From: Cecembia rubra
GTDB taxonomy: Bacteria; Bacteroidota; Bacteroidia; Cytophagales; Cyclobacteriaceae
DNA length: 64,000 nt
Reading direction: 5' to 3'
NCBI RefSeq assembly: GCF_003014575.1
Contig: NZ_PYGF01000007.1
Coordinates: forward strand, 1-64,000
Shown: positions 17,824 through 27,134 of the stretch, piece by piece
How positions within the stretch are numbered: position 1 is the stretch's first letter
Layout: each line of letters opens with the position of its first letter
Made by a program: the position numbers and the translations under genes
Notes under the pieces: model-generated
What the model was told of the DNA's origin: nothing
What the model saw: only the letters and a program-made list of their open reading frames with translations
The model's database searches: none

Positions 17824-18744
17824 CTACCAGGTCCTCTTACTCATGATCTGATCCAGTTCCTGTCTTGTCATGGTACCAAGCTCAGGATGTTTTTCCAGCC
17901 ATTTGAGAAAGGCAGTTTTGATTTCATCTGTCCATTGGCTGTCAATTTCGCCGGTGCTGTAAATGTTATTTCTCACCATTTCAAAGCCAAATTTGTCTTT
18001 GCGCACCACAAATTCAGCAACTGAGATAACTTGCTCAGCCAAATGTGCCGGAACAAAAAGTACCCCTTCGATGGTAGCAATCACCAAATCACCCGGAAGC
18101 ACTATCGCACCACCTATCCGGATTGGTGTATTAAGTCCCATTAGGACCATTTCTTCGGTAAAAGAAGGGTGAAAATCCCGAACAAAGGCGTTGAACCCCG
18201 GCATATTCCTGATTTCCTGTAAATCTCTGGCTGCTCCGTCGAAAACAACCCCATTTCCTGATTTGCTGAATATGGAATTGGCTAAAGTAGATCCCATGAT
18301 GGGTCCTCCAGCAATTTTGCCAAAAGCATCGGCTACATACAGGTCTCCTTCCACAAGGGTATCTATGGGCCAGGAATTGGTATTGCCTTTTCGGCCTTCT
18401 TTGGCACCCCTTTCTTTAATCTTTTGCTCCACATCCGGTCTGCTGGGCAAATACATGGCAGTGACAGCACGTCCTGTCATTAAGGTTTCATTTACCATTT
18501 TCCACCCACTTTCGTATTGATTGTGATACCCCTCATTTCTAAGTGCATTCCAGGCATCATCGATCATGATGTGTTTGGCCCTCTCCAATAGATCATCAGG
18601 AATTCTAGGCCTCCCGTCAGGGAAACGCTCCCCTTTCCACTCTGAGGTCAGGAAAATCATTTCTTCCCTGGAAATGGTTTGGGCAGAAAGCCAACCTGTT
18701 AATAAAACAAGATTGAAAATCAGGACAAATACTTTAGTGTTCAT
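17824..18744 (-). CDS. Exported RraA/HMG-aldolase-family protein
   Basis: 306 aa, longer than the 160-230 aa usual for RraA. A signal peptide (about residues 1-21, ending WLSAQ) predicts export. An extra N-terminal region of about 75 residues precedes the RraA fold. The family's active-site block is intact: GSTLANSIFSKSGNGVVFDG followed by AARD, where Arg-Asp follow the Gly-rich turn, then PGDLVIATIEGVLFVP. Catalytic members are class II pyruvate aldolases (4-hydroxy-4-methyl-2-oxoglutarate aldolase) and oxaloacetate decarboxylases; others inhibit RNase E, which an exported protein could not do. Last gene of the PQQ-dehydrogenase/cupin/RraA set, 31 bases after the cupin gene. Confidence 0.82.
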   Translation of the reverse strand: MNTKVFVLIFNLVLLTGWLSAQTISREEMIFLTSEWKGERFPDGRPRIPDDLLERAKHIMIDDAWNALRNEGYHNQYESGWKMVNETLMTGRAVTAMYLPSRPDVEQKIKERGAKEGRKGNTNSWPIDTLVEGDLYVADAFGKIAGGPIMGSTLANSIFSKSGNGVVFDGAARDLQEIRNMPGFNAFVRDFHPSFTEEMVLMGLNTPIRIGGAIVLPGDLVIATIEGVLFVPAHLAEQVISVAEFVVRKDKFGFEMVRNNIYSTGEIDSQWTDEIKTAFLKWLEKHPELGTMTRQELDQIMSKRTW

Positions 18745-18775
18745 GTTTTTGAAGTTCTATTTTTAAAAGTTTGGG

Positions 18776-19990
18776 TCAATTTTGATTATCATCCCCCATT
18801 ACATCATAACCTTTCCATTTGAATTCCCTGGCAAGCCCTGAGGCGGCGGGCCAGGCTATATCATGTTGCTTGCTTGCTACCCACTTCCTTCTGTTTTCTT
18901 CAGTATCAAAAGAAATCATGATCTGATAGTTGTAGGTGGTAGGTTCAGCCTGAATTTCCTTGGACAGATTTTCAGGGAACAAGCGTAGCAACTTGGAACC
19001 CAGGTACCCTTGCTGCACCACCATTGCAGGGACATATATGGAATAATACATTTCCTCAAAAGCCTTCGCATTTTCTTTATCCACCACAAACTCCATCTGA
19101 AGCACCATAGCTTTGGGTTCTATCAAAGGCTTTGTTATGGCAAGACTTTTTTGTTGAGGTGCCGCAATCCCTATTACCAAAACTTCAAGATCCTCGTTTC
19201 CATCGGTGGAAAAGCTTAAGGTTTCTCCTAATGCTCCCCAGAAAGCATCATGGGCTTTAAAATTTAAGGTTTCCTGCCCTATACTGAGCACTCCTTTTCC
19301 TTTGGTAACGTAATAGACCTCTTCGAATCCCTCAAGTTTCCGGGTGATACCTTTCCCTCCGACGGGAATGACAACATGGTCAACATGATTCCAATCGGTT
19401 TGAAACACCTCAGGTCCCAGAATCCTGCGGTACAAAACCCCCTCTCCAGAATATGCAGGATTACCGGTCCTTAACTTTTCTTTTTCCAACCTGCCATTGA
19501 CAAAGGTAGGTACAGGGTCAAGGCTAACCCCGACACGGGCATCACCCAAATCAAAAGCATCAGTTCTTCCTTTGGTGCGGCTTACCGCGAAGTTGAGCCA
19601 GGTCAGACTTGCATCTGATGGGTTGAAAATGGCATGGGAATCTCCCATTTTGCAGGGAACCACAGCAGGTCCTTTGATTTTAGCAGTACGTCCATTGACT
19701 GTAAATTCTGCCTCTCCATCCAGGATAACAAACATTTCCTCGATGGAATGGTGAAAATGATGACCTATCCCAGACTTCCCCTGAATTTGGCCGGCATGAA
19801 GGTAAAGAAAGTTGGTGGCCAAATCATTTCGTCCTATCAGTTGGGTAAAACCCATTTTACCAGCGCCTTCATGGACCGCAGATAATTCTCTATATTTTGC
19901 CGGGTCATTGGAAATGATCCTTTCCTTTATGGTTTGGGCTGTTGACTGGACTGCCAAGGCCATGATCAGTAAAATGAATAGCTTTTTCAT
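18776..19990 (-). CDS. Exported double-cupin protein with C-terminal dimeric-barrel domain
   Basis: 404 aa. Signal peptide about residues 1-18 (ending VQSTAQ). Cupin 1 (about 60-150) has HHFHHSIEEMF and a later DSHAIFN, a full metal-binding set. Cupin 2 (about 195-280) has EEVYYVTKGKG but fewer histidines. The C-terminal 105 residues (about 295-400, from LQMEFVVDKENAKAFEEMY) look like a ferredoxin-like alpha/beta barrel of the EthD/NIPSNAP/ABM kind. The combination suggests a periplasmic isomerase, dioxygenase or binding protein; I cannot assign a reaction. It lies between the PQQ dehydrogenase (99-base gap) and the RraA gene (31 bases). Confidence 0.78.
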   Translation of the reverse strand: MKKLFILLIMALAVQSTAQTIKERIISNDPAKYRELSAVHEGAGKMGFTQLIGRNDLATNFLYLHAGQIQGKSGIGHHFHHSIEEMFVILDGEAEFTVNGRTAKIKGPAVVPCKMGDSHAIFNPSDASLTWLNFAVSRTKGRTDAFDLGDARVGVSLDPVPTFVNGRLEKEKLRTGNPAYSGEGVLYRRILGPEVFQTDWNHVDHVVIPVGGKGITRKLEGFEEVYYVTKGKGVLSIGQETLNFKAHDAFWGALGETLSFSTDGNEDLEVLVIGIAAPQQKSLAITKPLIEPKAMVLQMEFVVDKENAKAFEEMYYSIYVPAMVVQQGYLGSKLLRLFPENLSKEIQAEPTTYNYQIMISFDTEENRRKWVASKQHDIAWPAASGLAREFKWKGYDVMGDDNQN

Positions 19991-20089
19991 AGGTTCTATG
20001 GGTTTGGTTTAATTTATCAAAATTCCAAGACTTATCAATGGGATTATGGAATGGGCTTCGCTTAGACTTCTTTACTTGAGAAGAACTTA

Positions 20090-22342
20090 TTATTTACGTT
20101 CTGGCAAAGCATAAACCACATATCCTTTAGGCAAGGCTCCTGGTTTTTTGGAATGATTGTAACTGTCTCTTGCAAAATTAGATGTGGCGTTGATGACCAG
20201 GTATTGCCTGCCGTCCAATACATACATACTCGGTTGTGCATTGACCTCATGGCTAAGGGTTTCCTCCCATAATATCTCGCCATTATCCGCATCAATAGCA
20301 TATAATTTCCCGCCTTTTGCAGTAGAAAATACTATTCCCGTGGAAGTAACAATCATCCCCTTCCTTAGAACACCACCTGGAGCCCCCTTGCTTTGATCTC
20401 CCTGCACATAAAGCGAATCCTGTCCAACAGGTCTTCTCCATGCAATGGTTCCTTCATTCAAGTCATAAGCGACTAGAGAAGACCATGGCGGTGCAGCCAA
20501 TCCCGGCCAATCCAGCCCATAGTCAGTGGTGTATCTAACCGGAGGATGGTCCACTCCCTCAGGGTAATCGGACATGGGAGCTACCTTGCTTTCATCAGGT
20601 ATAATAGTGGCACCTCCCGATGCTACAACCGGTCCATCTGGCATTCTAGGTTCCAGGTTTCTCCGGAAATTCATTGTCGCTGGATTACCGCCAATGTACC
20701 GGTACATCGCTTTCAAAATTTCTTCGTCCACATGGACAAATCCAGGCATTTGGCCCTTGCCATTGATCACTGTGTTTCTGAATTCATCATAAAACAAGTA
20801 TTGTCCTGCATTTCGAAGGGCCGGTGCAGATCCACCTGCCATATCTTTACCATGACAAGTCTGACAGGTTGAATTATATAACGTGTGCACCCTTTGAAGG
20901 TCATTGGAAGACAAATCAATTTTTGGCGGCTCAACTTTATTAAGTCTGTATATAGATGCATGTTCCTGCGTCAGGATGTACATCATGCCATTTGTCGGGT
21001 TGGAAGCTGTATTTCCATAATTTGCACCTCCCAATGCCCCTGGCATGGTAATGTTTTCATGTTTATCGGATAAAGGAGTATAAAGACCTGATTTTGCTTC
21101 ATCCACTCTTTTGTACCAAAACTGTTTGATGCTGTCCGGGAAATAGGGGTTCAGGGTTTCTTTGGTCACTTCGTTTCTCGTGAATGTGGGAAGTGAAGGA
21201 ATGGGTTGCGTAGGCCAGGCTTCTTCTCCGGGCATTTCGCTTGGAGGGAAGGGTTTTTCTTCTATTGGGAAAAGAGGTTCTCCAGTGACCCGGTCAAATA
21301 CAAAAACAAATCCATGTTTAGTGGCTACGGCCACTGCATCAATTTTCTTCCCCTTATGCTTAACCGTCAACAACTGTGGAGCAGAAGCCAGGTCATAATC
21401 CCACAAATCATGGTGAACAGTCTGAAAATGCCAAAGTCTTTTTCCCGTTCTTGCATCTACCGCAACTAAGGAGTTACCAAATAGGTTACTTCCTATCCTG
21501 TCCGCACCATAGTAATCATAAGTGGGGGAACCTACGGGCAAGTAGGCAATCCCTCTTTTACTGTCCACAGAAATTTCACTCCATACATTTACACCTCCTA
21601 CATATTGATAGGCATCTTTCGGCCAAGTTTCATATCCGAATTCCCCAGGCTGGGGCAGGGTATGAAATATCCATTCCATCTTTCCCGTTACCACATTGTA
21701 TGCCCTCACATGACCTGGGGCAGAGAAGTAATTCTCTCCCGGTGCAGATCCAATAATCAGAAGGTCCTCAAATATAACCCCAGGCATCATGGGCTGGATT
21801 CTACGGATGGAACTTGGTTCACGTCCAACTCCTTCCCTCAAATCTACATAGCCATTCCTTCCAAAACTTAGTATAGATTCCCCTGTTTCGGCATTGATGG
21901 CCTGAATGGTATTATTGATGGTAAAGATCAGGCGCTTGTCTTTTTTGTCTTTGCTTTCCCAGTAATTGATACCTCTTCTGGTCAATCCGTTCAAATTGGC
22001 ATGAATCCAAATTTCTTTACCGTTCCGGACATTTACAGCAATCAAAGAGGAGTTTTTGCCCATCACATACATCACCGTATCTACAATAATAGGACTGAAA
22101 AAATAGGGCGTTTCGTCTTCAGTAGGATATATCCACGCTACTTCCAACTGATTTACATTCTCCTTGGTAATATAATTTGCCTCAAAATATCTAGACTGTT
22201 CGGGGGAGCCCCCATAATGTGTCCAAGTGGAAAACCCGGAATCTGGACTTCCTTTTTGGCAGGAAGTAAGCAAAAAGATAATTACTAAAGCATTTAAATT
22301 TCCAACAAAGGGTAGTTGCAATGCTTTTAAAAATAGGTTCAT
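20090..22342 (-). CDS. PQQ-dependent quinohaemoprotein dehydrogenase, lipoprotein
   Basis: 750 aa. The N terminus (hydrophobic stretch then FLLTSCQKG, Cys near residue 28) is a lipoprotein signal. The eight-bladed PQQ propeller shows repeated WxxG/A-type motifs, HHDLWDYD and VGSPTYDYYG. A c-type haem site CQTCHG sits near residues 491-496, inside the polypeptide and before the last propeller blades (which contain GLDWPGLAAPPWSSLVAYD). This is the arrangement of membrane glucose-dehydrogenase-like quinoproteins of Bacteroidota, and differs from type II alcohol dehydrogenases, where the cytochrome is C-terminal. It would oxidise a sugar, polyol or alcohol outside the inner membrane. No PQQ biosynthesis gene is in the window. 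First gene of a likely three-gene set. Confidence 0.87.
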   Translation of the reverse strand: MNLFLKALQLPFVGNLNALVIIFLLTSCQKGSPDSGFSTWTHYGGSPEQSRYFEANYITKENVNQLEVAWIYPTEDETPYFFSPIIVDTVMYVMGKNSSLIAVNVRNGKEIWIHANLNGLTRRGINYWESKDKKDKRLIFTINNTIQAINAETGESILSFGRNGYVDLREGVGREPSSIRRIQPMMPGVIFEDLLIIGSAPGENYFSAPGHVRAYNVVTGKMEWIFHTLPQPGEFGYETWPKDAYQYVGGVNVWSEISVDSKRGIAYLPVGSPTYDYYGADRIGSNLFGNSLVAVDARTGKRLWHFQTVHHDLWDYDLASAPQLLTVKHKGKKIDAVAVATKHGFVFVFDRVTGEPLFPIEEKPFPPSEMPGEEAWPTQPIPSLPTFTRNEVTKETLNPYFPDSIKQFWYKRVDEAKSGLYTPLSDKHENITMPGALGGANYGNTASNPTNGMMYILTQEHASIYRLNKVEPPKIDLSSNDLQRVHTLYNSTCQTCHGKDMAGGSAPALRNAGQYLFYDEFRNTVINGKGQMPGFVHVDEEILKAMYRYIGGNPATMNFRRNLEPRMPDGPVVASGGATIIPDESKVAPMSDYPEGVDHPPVRYTTDYGLDWPGLAAPPWSSLVAYDLNEGTIAWRRPVGQDSLYVQGDQSKGAPGGVLRKGMIVTSTGIVFSTAKGGKLYAIDADNGEILWEETLSHEVNAQPSMYVLDGRQYLVINATSNFARDSYNHSKKPGALPKGYVVYALPERK

Positions 22343-22755
22343 TAGGTAAGGGGTTTAGTAGGTTCTGGCTTCTTAATCCCAAGACCGAATGACAGCTTTT
22401 GAAATTTGGTTTCAATTCCAGGACATTCAGAATAGGCAGGTCTGGGGAAAAATCAACTGCATGAATTTATACCCATGCCCCTTTTTTTACAATAAAATCG
22501 CATGGTAAATCAACCACTCATAAATTTTTATTCTAAAACTTACCTTATTTTTAGAATAATTGTGGGGTGAAGCAGAAAAAATCTGCCATCAGAAAACAAC
22601 ATCAGGTCAACTGTACTGCCAAATTGGAGAATTGTAATTGTAAGGCTCAATCAAATTTTTTAACAAAACCTAGTATAAAAATATAATTATTGAGCCTATC
22701 TGTCAGCAATTGGTCCTATTCAGTGCAATCTTTATCGCTCACCAAATCCAGCCGG
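22343..22755. other. Intergenic region upstream of the PQQ dehydrogenase
   Basis: No ORF or RNA gene is supported. Two inverted repeats stand out. ATTCTAAAA (22530-22538) and TTTTAGAAT (22549-22557) form a 9-bp dyad about 190 bases upstream of the PQQ-dehydrogenase start, a possible operator. AGGCTCAAT (22643-22651) and ATTGAGCCT (22689-22697) form a 9-bp stem with a 37-base loop, about 60 bases after the acyltransferase stop, a possible weak terminator for it. Confidence 0.35.
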
Positions 22756-23667
22756 TCAAGCAGGCTGTGTCTTCCAACGTTCATGCATCCAAACCCATTG
22801 GGTGGGATCGGCTTCAATCAACCTTTCAGTAGCTTTGGAAAGAGTCTGTGTATTTACCAATATATCTTCCTGCTCATTACCAGTATCCAAAATAGATACC
22901 TCAGGGTAGACTCTTAACTGCTGAACATGATTTTCATCAAGATGGATTCCCACAGGCACTACCTTAGCTCCGGTGCGAAGGGCAAAAAGTGCTGCACCTA
23001 TAGGAGTAGAGGCAGGAATGCCCATAAAATCCACAAAAACGCTTTTTACCTTGGTATCCTGATCAATAAGCATGGCCACTACCCCGCCGGATTTAAGGTT
23101 ACGAACAACCTTAAGGGTATCCTTTCCCCTTTCAATTGCTTCAGCACCTCTTCTACGTCGGTTTTCCATCATCAATTGGTTTAATCGGGGATCTTTCTGC
23201 TGGGTTCCAATTATTTGAGGCTTATAATCCATCAAAGCCAAATATGTCCCTACCAATTCAAAGGCACCAACATGTGCAGTCAGGACAATCACGCCCTGCT
23301 GGGCCCTGAGTGCTTCTTCCAGGTGTTCCTGACCTGAGATTTGCACTACTTTTTTAAAGTCCTCTATTTCAAACATGTTCACGGATCTAAAAATATCTGC
23401 AGCATTTTTTCCGATCATGACAAATACTCTTTTGGCCATTTTTTCGATTTCCTTTTCGGAAATACTGCCTCCGTACACCAATTGAAGATGCCTAAGGGTC
23501 TTCTTTCTGGCATCTCCTACCAGGTAATAGGCCATTTTACCTAAAAATCCACAATTAGAAAGCATCAGTCTTCTAGGTGTGATGCTACAGAAAAATAGCA
23601 AAGCTTTCACCAGACGATAAAGCAAATAATACTTGATCTTTTTAAAAATTGGCCTCTTTTTGGACAT
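22756..23667 (-). CDS. Lysophospholipid/lipid A acyltransferase (LpxL/HtrB family)
   Basis: 303 aa from the ATG at 23667 (MSKKRPIFKKIKYYLLYRL); the frame is open 36 codons further upstream but that part is not family-like. One N-terminal hydrophobic anchor is followed by the family motif HVGAFE (H-x4-E, near residue 131), then MLIDQDTK, and ends WVWMHERWKT as is usual for LpxL/HtrB proteins (WxxxRW). It adds a secondary acyl chain to lipid A or a related envelope lipid at the inner membrane. No other lipid A gene is adjacent. Confidence 0.88.
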   Translation of the reverse strand: MSKKRPIFKKIKYYLLYRLVKALLFFCSITPRRLMLSNCGFLGKMAYYLVGDARKKTLRHLQLVYGGSISEKEIEKMAKRVFVMIGKNAADIFRSVNMFEIEDFKKVVQISGQEHLEEALRAQQGVIVLTAHVGAFELVGTYLALMDYKPQIIGTQQKDPRLNQLMMENRRRRGAEAIERGKDTLKVVRNLKSGGVVAMLIDQDTKVKSVFVDFMGIPASTPIGAALFALRTGAKVVPVGIHLDENHVQQLRVYPEVSILDTGNEQEDILVNTQTLSKATERLIEADPTQWVWMHERWKTQPA

Positions 23668-23686
23668 CGTTAGTAAATTATTTAAA

Positions 23687-23694
23687 CAAAAATA
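23687..23694 (-). promoter_or_regulatory. Candidate -7 box of the LpxL-type gene
   Basis: The minus strand reads TATTTTTG, a match to TAnnTTTG, 20 bases before the start codon. No TTTG is present at the expected -33 distance, so support is partial. Confidence 0.3.
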
Positions 23695-23909
23695 ATGGGA
23701 TTTTTGAATTTCCGGCCTGAGATATGGAAACTGCATACTTCCAGATATGGAAAATGACGCAAAATTCGGGTACAATGGAAGTATTCTTTAAAAAACATAT
23801 TTTAAAATTGGGTCGGAATGAAATGAATTCTATTGAAAATAAAGCGAGAAGTTTCGAATATTCCAGTATTTAGTCAAATTCGCCTCAATGATATGAGTTA
23901 TTAAAAAGT

Positions 23910-24659
23910 ATGAAAACTCCAAATTGGAAAAATGAATTGCCTATAAAACCTATTTCTAAAAATCAGGTGGATATCTGCCGCGGGCCTTTATCATTGAGCG
24001 AAAAAGAAAGAGATTTATTTTTGGAAATACTCTCACCAGAAGAGAAAGAGAAGGCATTTAGATTCCATTTTGAAAAAGATAGAACCGCTTATATTGCCTC
24101 AAGAGGAATGTTACGGCTATTTCTCTCTCATTACATGGAAGAAAAACCTGAATCCATCCAATTTGAGTACAATGACTTTGGAAAACCTTTTTTGAAGAAT
24201 GGCATTTATGACAAAAAACTTCATTTTAACCTTGCCCATGCTGGAAATCTCGTGTTATTTGCTTTTACTTCCGATCAGGAAATAGGCATAGATGTAGAAT
24301 TTATAAGGGAGGATTTTTCTATAGATACAATTGTAAATAATTACTTTTGTTCCCAAGAAATACAAGAAATTCAAAAACTAGATCCCTCGGCTGCATTCAC
24401 ATTATTTTTTAAATTTTGGGCAAGAAAAGAAGCCATTCTCAAAGCGATGGGAAAAGGATTATCCTTCCCTTTGGAAAAATGTAATGTATCCCTTGTCCGA
24501 GGCCTTGATTTTTCAAGGGTCATCCTTACAGATACTCAAGAGGTTGATAAAGTCTGGTATGTAATGGATCTTTTATATGAAGATAAATATACAGCTGCAT
24601 TGGCATTAAAAAAGCCCGAGGTGGAACTTTCATTTTGGGATTTTCCAATGGGAATGTGA
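23910..24659 (+). CDS. 4'-phosphopantetheinyl transferase superfamily protein
   Basis: 249 aa, Sfp-type length. It transfers phosphopantetheine from CoA to carrier proteins. The Mg-binding motif is IGIDVE (near residue 125) and the second signature is FWARKEAILKAMGKGL (near 169-184). The FNLAHAGNLV segment (near 110) and an N-terminal CoA-contacting SRGMLR are also seen. No polyketide or peptide synthetase is nearby, so it probably serves fatty-acid or flexirubin-type carrier proteins elsewhere. Divergent from the LpxL-type gene, followed by a terminator. Confidence 0.88.
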   Translation: MKTPNWKNELPIKPISKNQVDICRGPLSLSEKERDLFLEILSPEEKEKAFRFHFEKDRTAYIASRGMLRLFLSHYMEEKPESIQFEYNDFGKPFLKNGIYDKKLHFNLAHAGNLVLFAFTSDQEIGIDVEFIREDFSIDTIVNNYFCSQEIQEIQKLDPSAAFTLFFKFWARKEAILKAMGKGLSFPLEKCNVSLVRGLDFSRVILTDTQEVDKVWYVMDLLYEDKYTAALALKKPEVELSFWDFPMGM

Positions 24660-24740
24660 CAAAAAAGAGGCTGTATCATAAGCCAAATGAAGGCCCTGAA
24701 AATTGGCTATATGAAATTAGATCCAGATACTTACCAGAAT

Positions 24741-24778
24741 AAAAAAGGGGCATATCAATCATGATGTGCCCTTTTTTA
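24741..24778. terminator. Bidirectional terminator
   Basis: An A-run, GGGGCATA (24747-24754), a short loop, TGTGCCC (24765-24771) and a T-run form a stem flanked by A and T tracts that can stop transcription from both sides. It lies between the convergent ends of the transferase gene and the subunit-3 gene. Confidence 0.75.
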
Positions 24779-24779
24779 A

Positions 24780-25373
24780 TTACAAACTCCAGGTATTACC
24801 GATTTCTGAAAGGGGAACACAGCCTCTATACTCTCCTGGAACAGGATCATAATTGAGGTGCTTCACACCGATTTCTTCTGAGGAAAAATAACCCCATAAA
24901 GTCATGGATTTCAAACTTCGGTAAAATCCAACGGGTTTTTGCTCTCCAACGGCTGTTCCCCAAACTTTGGGATTGAACTTGGGAGACTCAGCCTCCTTAT
25001 TTTTAAAAACAGCCATTCTTTCTTCCATATTCAAATCTGCAAAGACTTTGCCATGGCGCTGTTTACACTCCTCATTGAATTTTTTAATCTCATTCACCAC
25101 ATTTTCCTGCGCTTTGGTATCATAGGTCTTGGCAAAAACCAAATCCAAAAAGATATCTGTCTTCACATCCAAAGCCCCTGGGGTTTCTGTTCTTGGCAAC
25201 AAAGTATCCACAAAGGCAGAAATAAACTTAGCCTGATCTTCACTTAGAAAAACAGGCGCCCAATCCAAGCGGTTTTGTTGCTTACAGGATTGTAAAAGAG
25301 AGAAAAGTGAAGGCACTGCAATTGCAGATCCAGCTAAGAGGGCTGACTTTTTTAATGCGTTTCTCCTATTCAT
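24780..25373 (-). CDS. Gluconate 2-dehydrogenase subunit 3-like protein (small subunit 1)
   Basis: 197 aa. The N terminus has twin arginines (MNRRNALKKS), a hydrophobic stretch and a lipobox-like LLQSC with Cys30, so it looks like a Tat-exported lipoprotein. The body has the family markers SEDQAKFISAFVDTLLPRTE followed by TPGALDV, and ends DPVPGEYRGCVPLSEIGNTW. In characterised gluconate, sorbitol and glucoside dehydrogenases this small subunit carries the signal and brings the folded flavin subunit across the membrane. It starts 4 bases after the GMC gene, and both are 197/568 aa like the second pair at 40512-42823. Confidence 0.88.
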   Translation of the reverse strand: MNRRNALKKSALLAGSAIAVPSLFSLLQSCKQQNRLDWAPVFLSEDQAKFISAFVDTLLPRTETPGALDVKTDIFLDLVFAKTYDTKAQENVVNEIKKFNEECKQRHGKVFADLNMEERMAVFKNKEAESPKFNPKVWGTAVGEQKPVGFYRSLKSMTLWGYFSSEEIGVKHLNYDPVPGEYRGCVPLSEIGNTWSL

Positions 25374-25377
25374 AGCA

Positions 25378-27084
25378 TCAAAGGTTAAATTTTTTCAATT
25401 CAGTAACAGCATGATGAGCTGCCCTGGCAGTCAAAGCCATATAAGTCAAAGATGGATTGACACAGGAAGAGGATGTCATACAGGCGCCATCAGTAACAAA
25501 TACATTTTTACAGGCATGCACCTGGTTGGTGCCATTCAAAACAGAAGTTTTGGGATCTCTTCCCATTCTGGCTGTACCCATCTCATGGATACCATATCCT
25601 GGCTCATGCTGGTTGTCGAAATCCACAATATCCTTTAAGCCGACCCTTTCCAACATTTCTTTGGCATCTTCTCTGATCTGCTTATTGAGCGCTTTTTCAT
25701 TTTCCTTCCATTCACAGTCAATGGAAAGTGTGGGTTGCCCCCATTTGTCCAGAACATCTTTATTGAGATAAACCTTGTTGTCATGATAAGGTAGACATTC
25801 AGCAAAGCCTGTGATAAAAAATTCCCAAGGTCCTGGCTTCATCAAACTGTCTTTGAAGTCTCCTCCAAAGTTCTCCAAATTGGCTCCTGCACCCCATCCA
25901 CTTCTTCCACCTCCTCCTTGGAATCCAAAGCCACGGACAAATTTATCCGACCTGGTTTTTTCATCCAGATTGACATAACGCGGGATATAGATACCGTTGG
26001 GTCGTCTTCCTTTGAAATATTGATCCTCAAAACCATCCACTACCCCCATGGCTCCAATACGGTAAGTATGATCCATCAGGTTATGGCCCAGCTCACCGCT
26101 GTCATTCCCTAGTCCATTTGGGAAGCGGCCAGAAGTAGAGTTAAGCAAAATTTGGGTAGAACTCAGTGCTGAAGCATTGCAAAAGATAATACGGGCAAAA
26201 TATTCCATTACCTCATTGGTCTCTGCATCTATGATTCTTACACCGATAGCCTTTCCTTTTTCCTCATCGTAAATGATAGATTGTACGATTGAAAAAGGCC
26301 TGATTGTCAAATTGCCTGTGGCATTGGCTGCGGGTAAGGTAACCGCATTGCTACTGAAATAAGCCCCGTAAGGACATCCCCGGTCACAGCGGTTGCGGTA
26401 TTGGCACTTCCCTCTTCCATTCAAGGGCTCGGTCAAATGTGCCACCCTACCAATAATCAGATGTCTACCGGGATATTCTTTTTCCAATCTGCCTTTGACA
26501 TGTTTTTCCACACAATTCAATTCCATTGCAGGTAAGAAATGACTATCCGGCAAATGAGAGAGACCTAAAGACTCCCCACTGATTCCGGCAAATTTTTCAA
26601 CATAGGTATACCAAGGCTCTATGTCTTTATATCGTATGGGCCAATCCACACCATGTCCGTCTTTGGCATTTGCCTCAAAGTCTAGGTCTGACCATCTGTA
26701 ACATTGCTTTCCCCAAAGAATAGACCTTCCACCCATTTGGTGTGCCCTCACCCACATGAATGGCTTGACTTCGGTGTAGGGGTTTTCCAAGTCATTGGCA
26801 TGGAAATGCTCGTTGGTTTCACCAATAAATCCGGATCTACCTCCTTTATAATGCTTCTTTTGGAGCTCAGGAGAAATGCCACCCCTCAATTCCATATCCC
26901 AAGGATCAAGGTTCATTGTGGGATAATCTTTGACATGCTCAACCAAGCGCCCTCTTTCCAGAACTAGTGTTTTTAAGCCGTTTTCACAAAGCTCTTTCGC
27001 CGCCCAGCCACCGCTGATGCCTGATCCTATGACAATGGCATCATAGGTCATATTTTGTTTTGCATCAATATTAAAATTGGCCAT
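25378..27084 (-). CDS. GMC-family flavin oxidoreductase (large subunit 1)
   Basis: 568 aa. FAD fold GSGISGG at residues 20-26. A cysteine cluster C-x5-C-x3-C (Cys227, 233 and 237, in CQYRNRCDRGCPYGAYFSS) resembles the Fe-S site reported in glucoside 3-dehydrogenase large subunits. The C-terminal catalytic block has GIHEMGTARMG and SCVNPSLTYMAL. It has no signal peptide, so export with the Tat-signal small subunit (24780-25373) is expected. Likely oxidises a sugar or sugar alcohol and hands electrons to a c-type cytochrome. Paralogue of 40512-42218, equal in length and clearly similar throughout. Divergent, with a 50-base gap, from the Nif3-like gene. Confidence 0.9.
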   Translation of the reverse strand: MANFNIDAKQNMTYDAIVIGSGISGGWAAKELCENGLKTLVLERGRLVEHVKDYPTMNLDPWDMELRGGISPELQKKHYKGGRSGFIGETNEHFHANDLENPYTEVKPFMWVRAHQMGGRSILWGKQCYRWSDLDFEANAKDGHGVDWPIRYKDIEPWYTYVEKFAGISGESLGLSHLPDSHFLPAMELNCVEKHVKGRLEKEYPGRHLIIGRVAHLTEPLNGRGKCQYRNRCDRGCPYGAYFSSNAVTLPAANATGNLTIRPFSIVQSIIYDEEKGKAIGVRIIDAETNEVMEYFARIIFCNASALSSTQILLNSTSGRFPNGLGNDSGELGHNLMDHTYRIGAMGVVDGFEDQYFKGRRPNGIYIPRYVNLDEKTRSDKFVRGFGFQGGGGRSGWGAGANLENFGGDFKDSLMKPGPWEFFITGFAECLPYHDNKVYLNKDVLDKWGQPTLSIDCEWKENEKALNKQIREDAKEMLERVGLKDIVDFDNQHEPGYGIHEMGTARMGRDPKTSVLNGTNQVHACKNVFVTDGACMTSSSCVNPSLTYMALTARAAHHAVTELKKFNL

Positions 27085-27134
27085 ATTGTTTTACGTTTAA
27101 GGCAATTAATATAAGTATATAGCAGTGAAATAGC

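Noticed and set aside
17824-18744. RraA as a regulator of RNase E activity
   Set aside because: The protein has a signal peptide, an N-terminal extension and aldolase active-site residues, so it should not meet cytoplasmic RNase.
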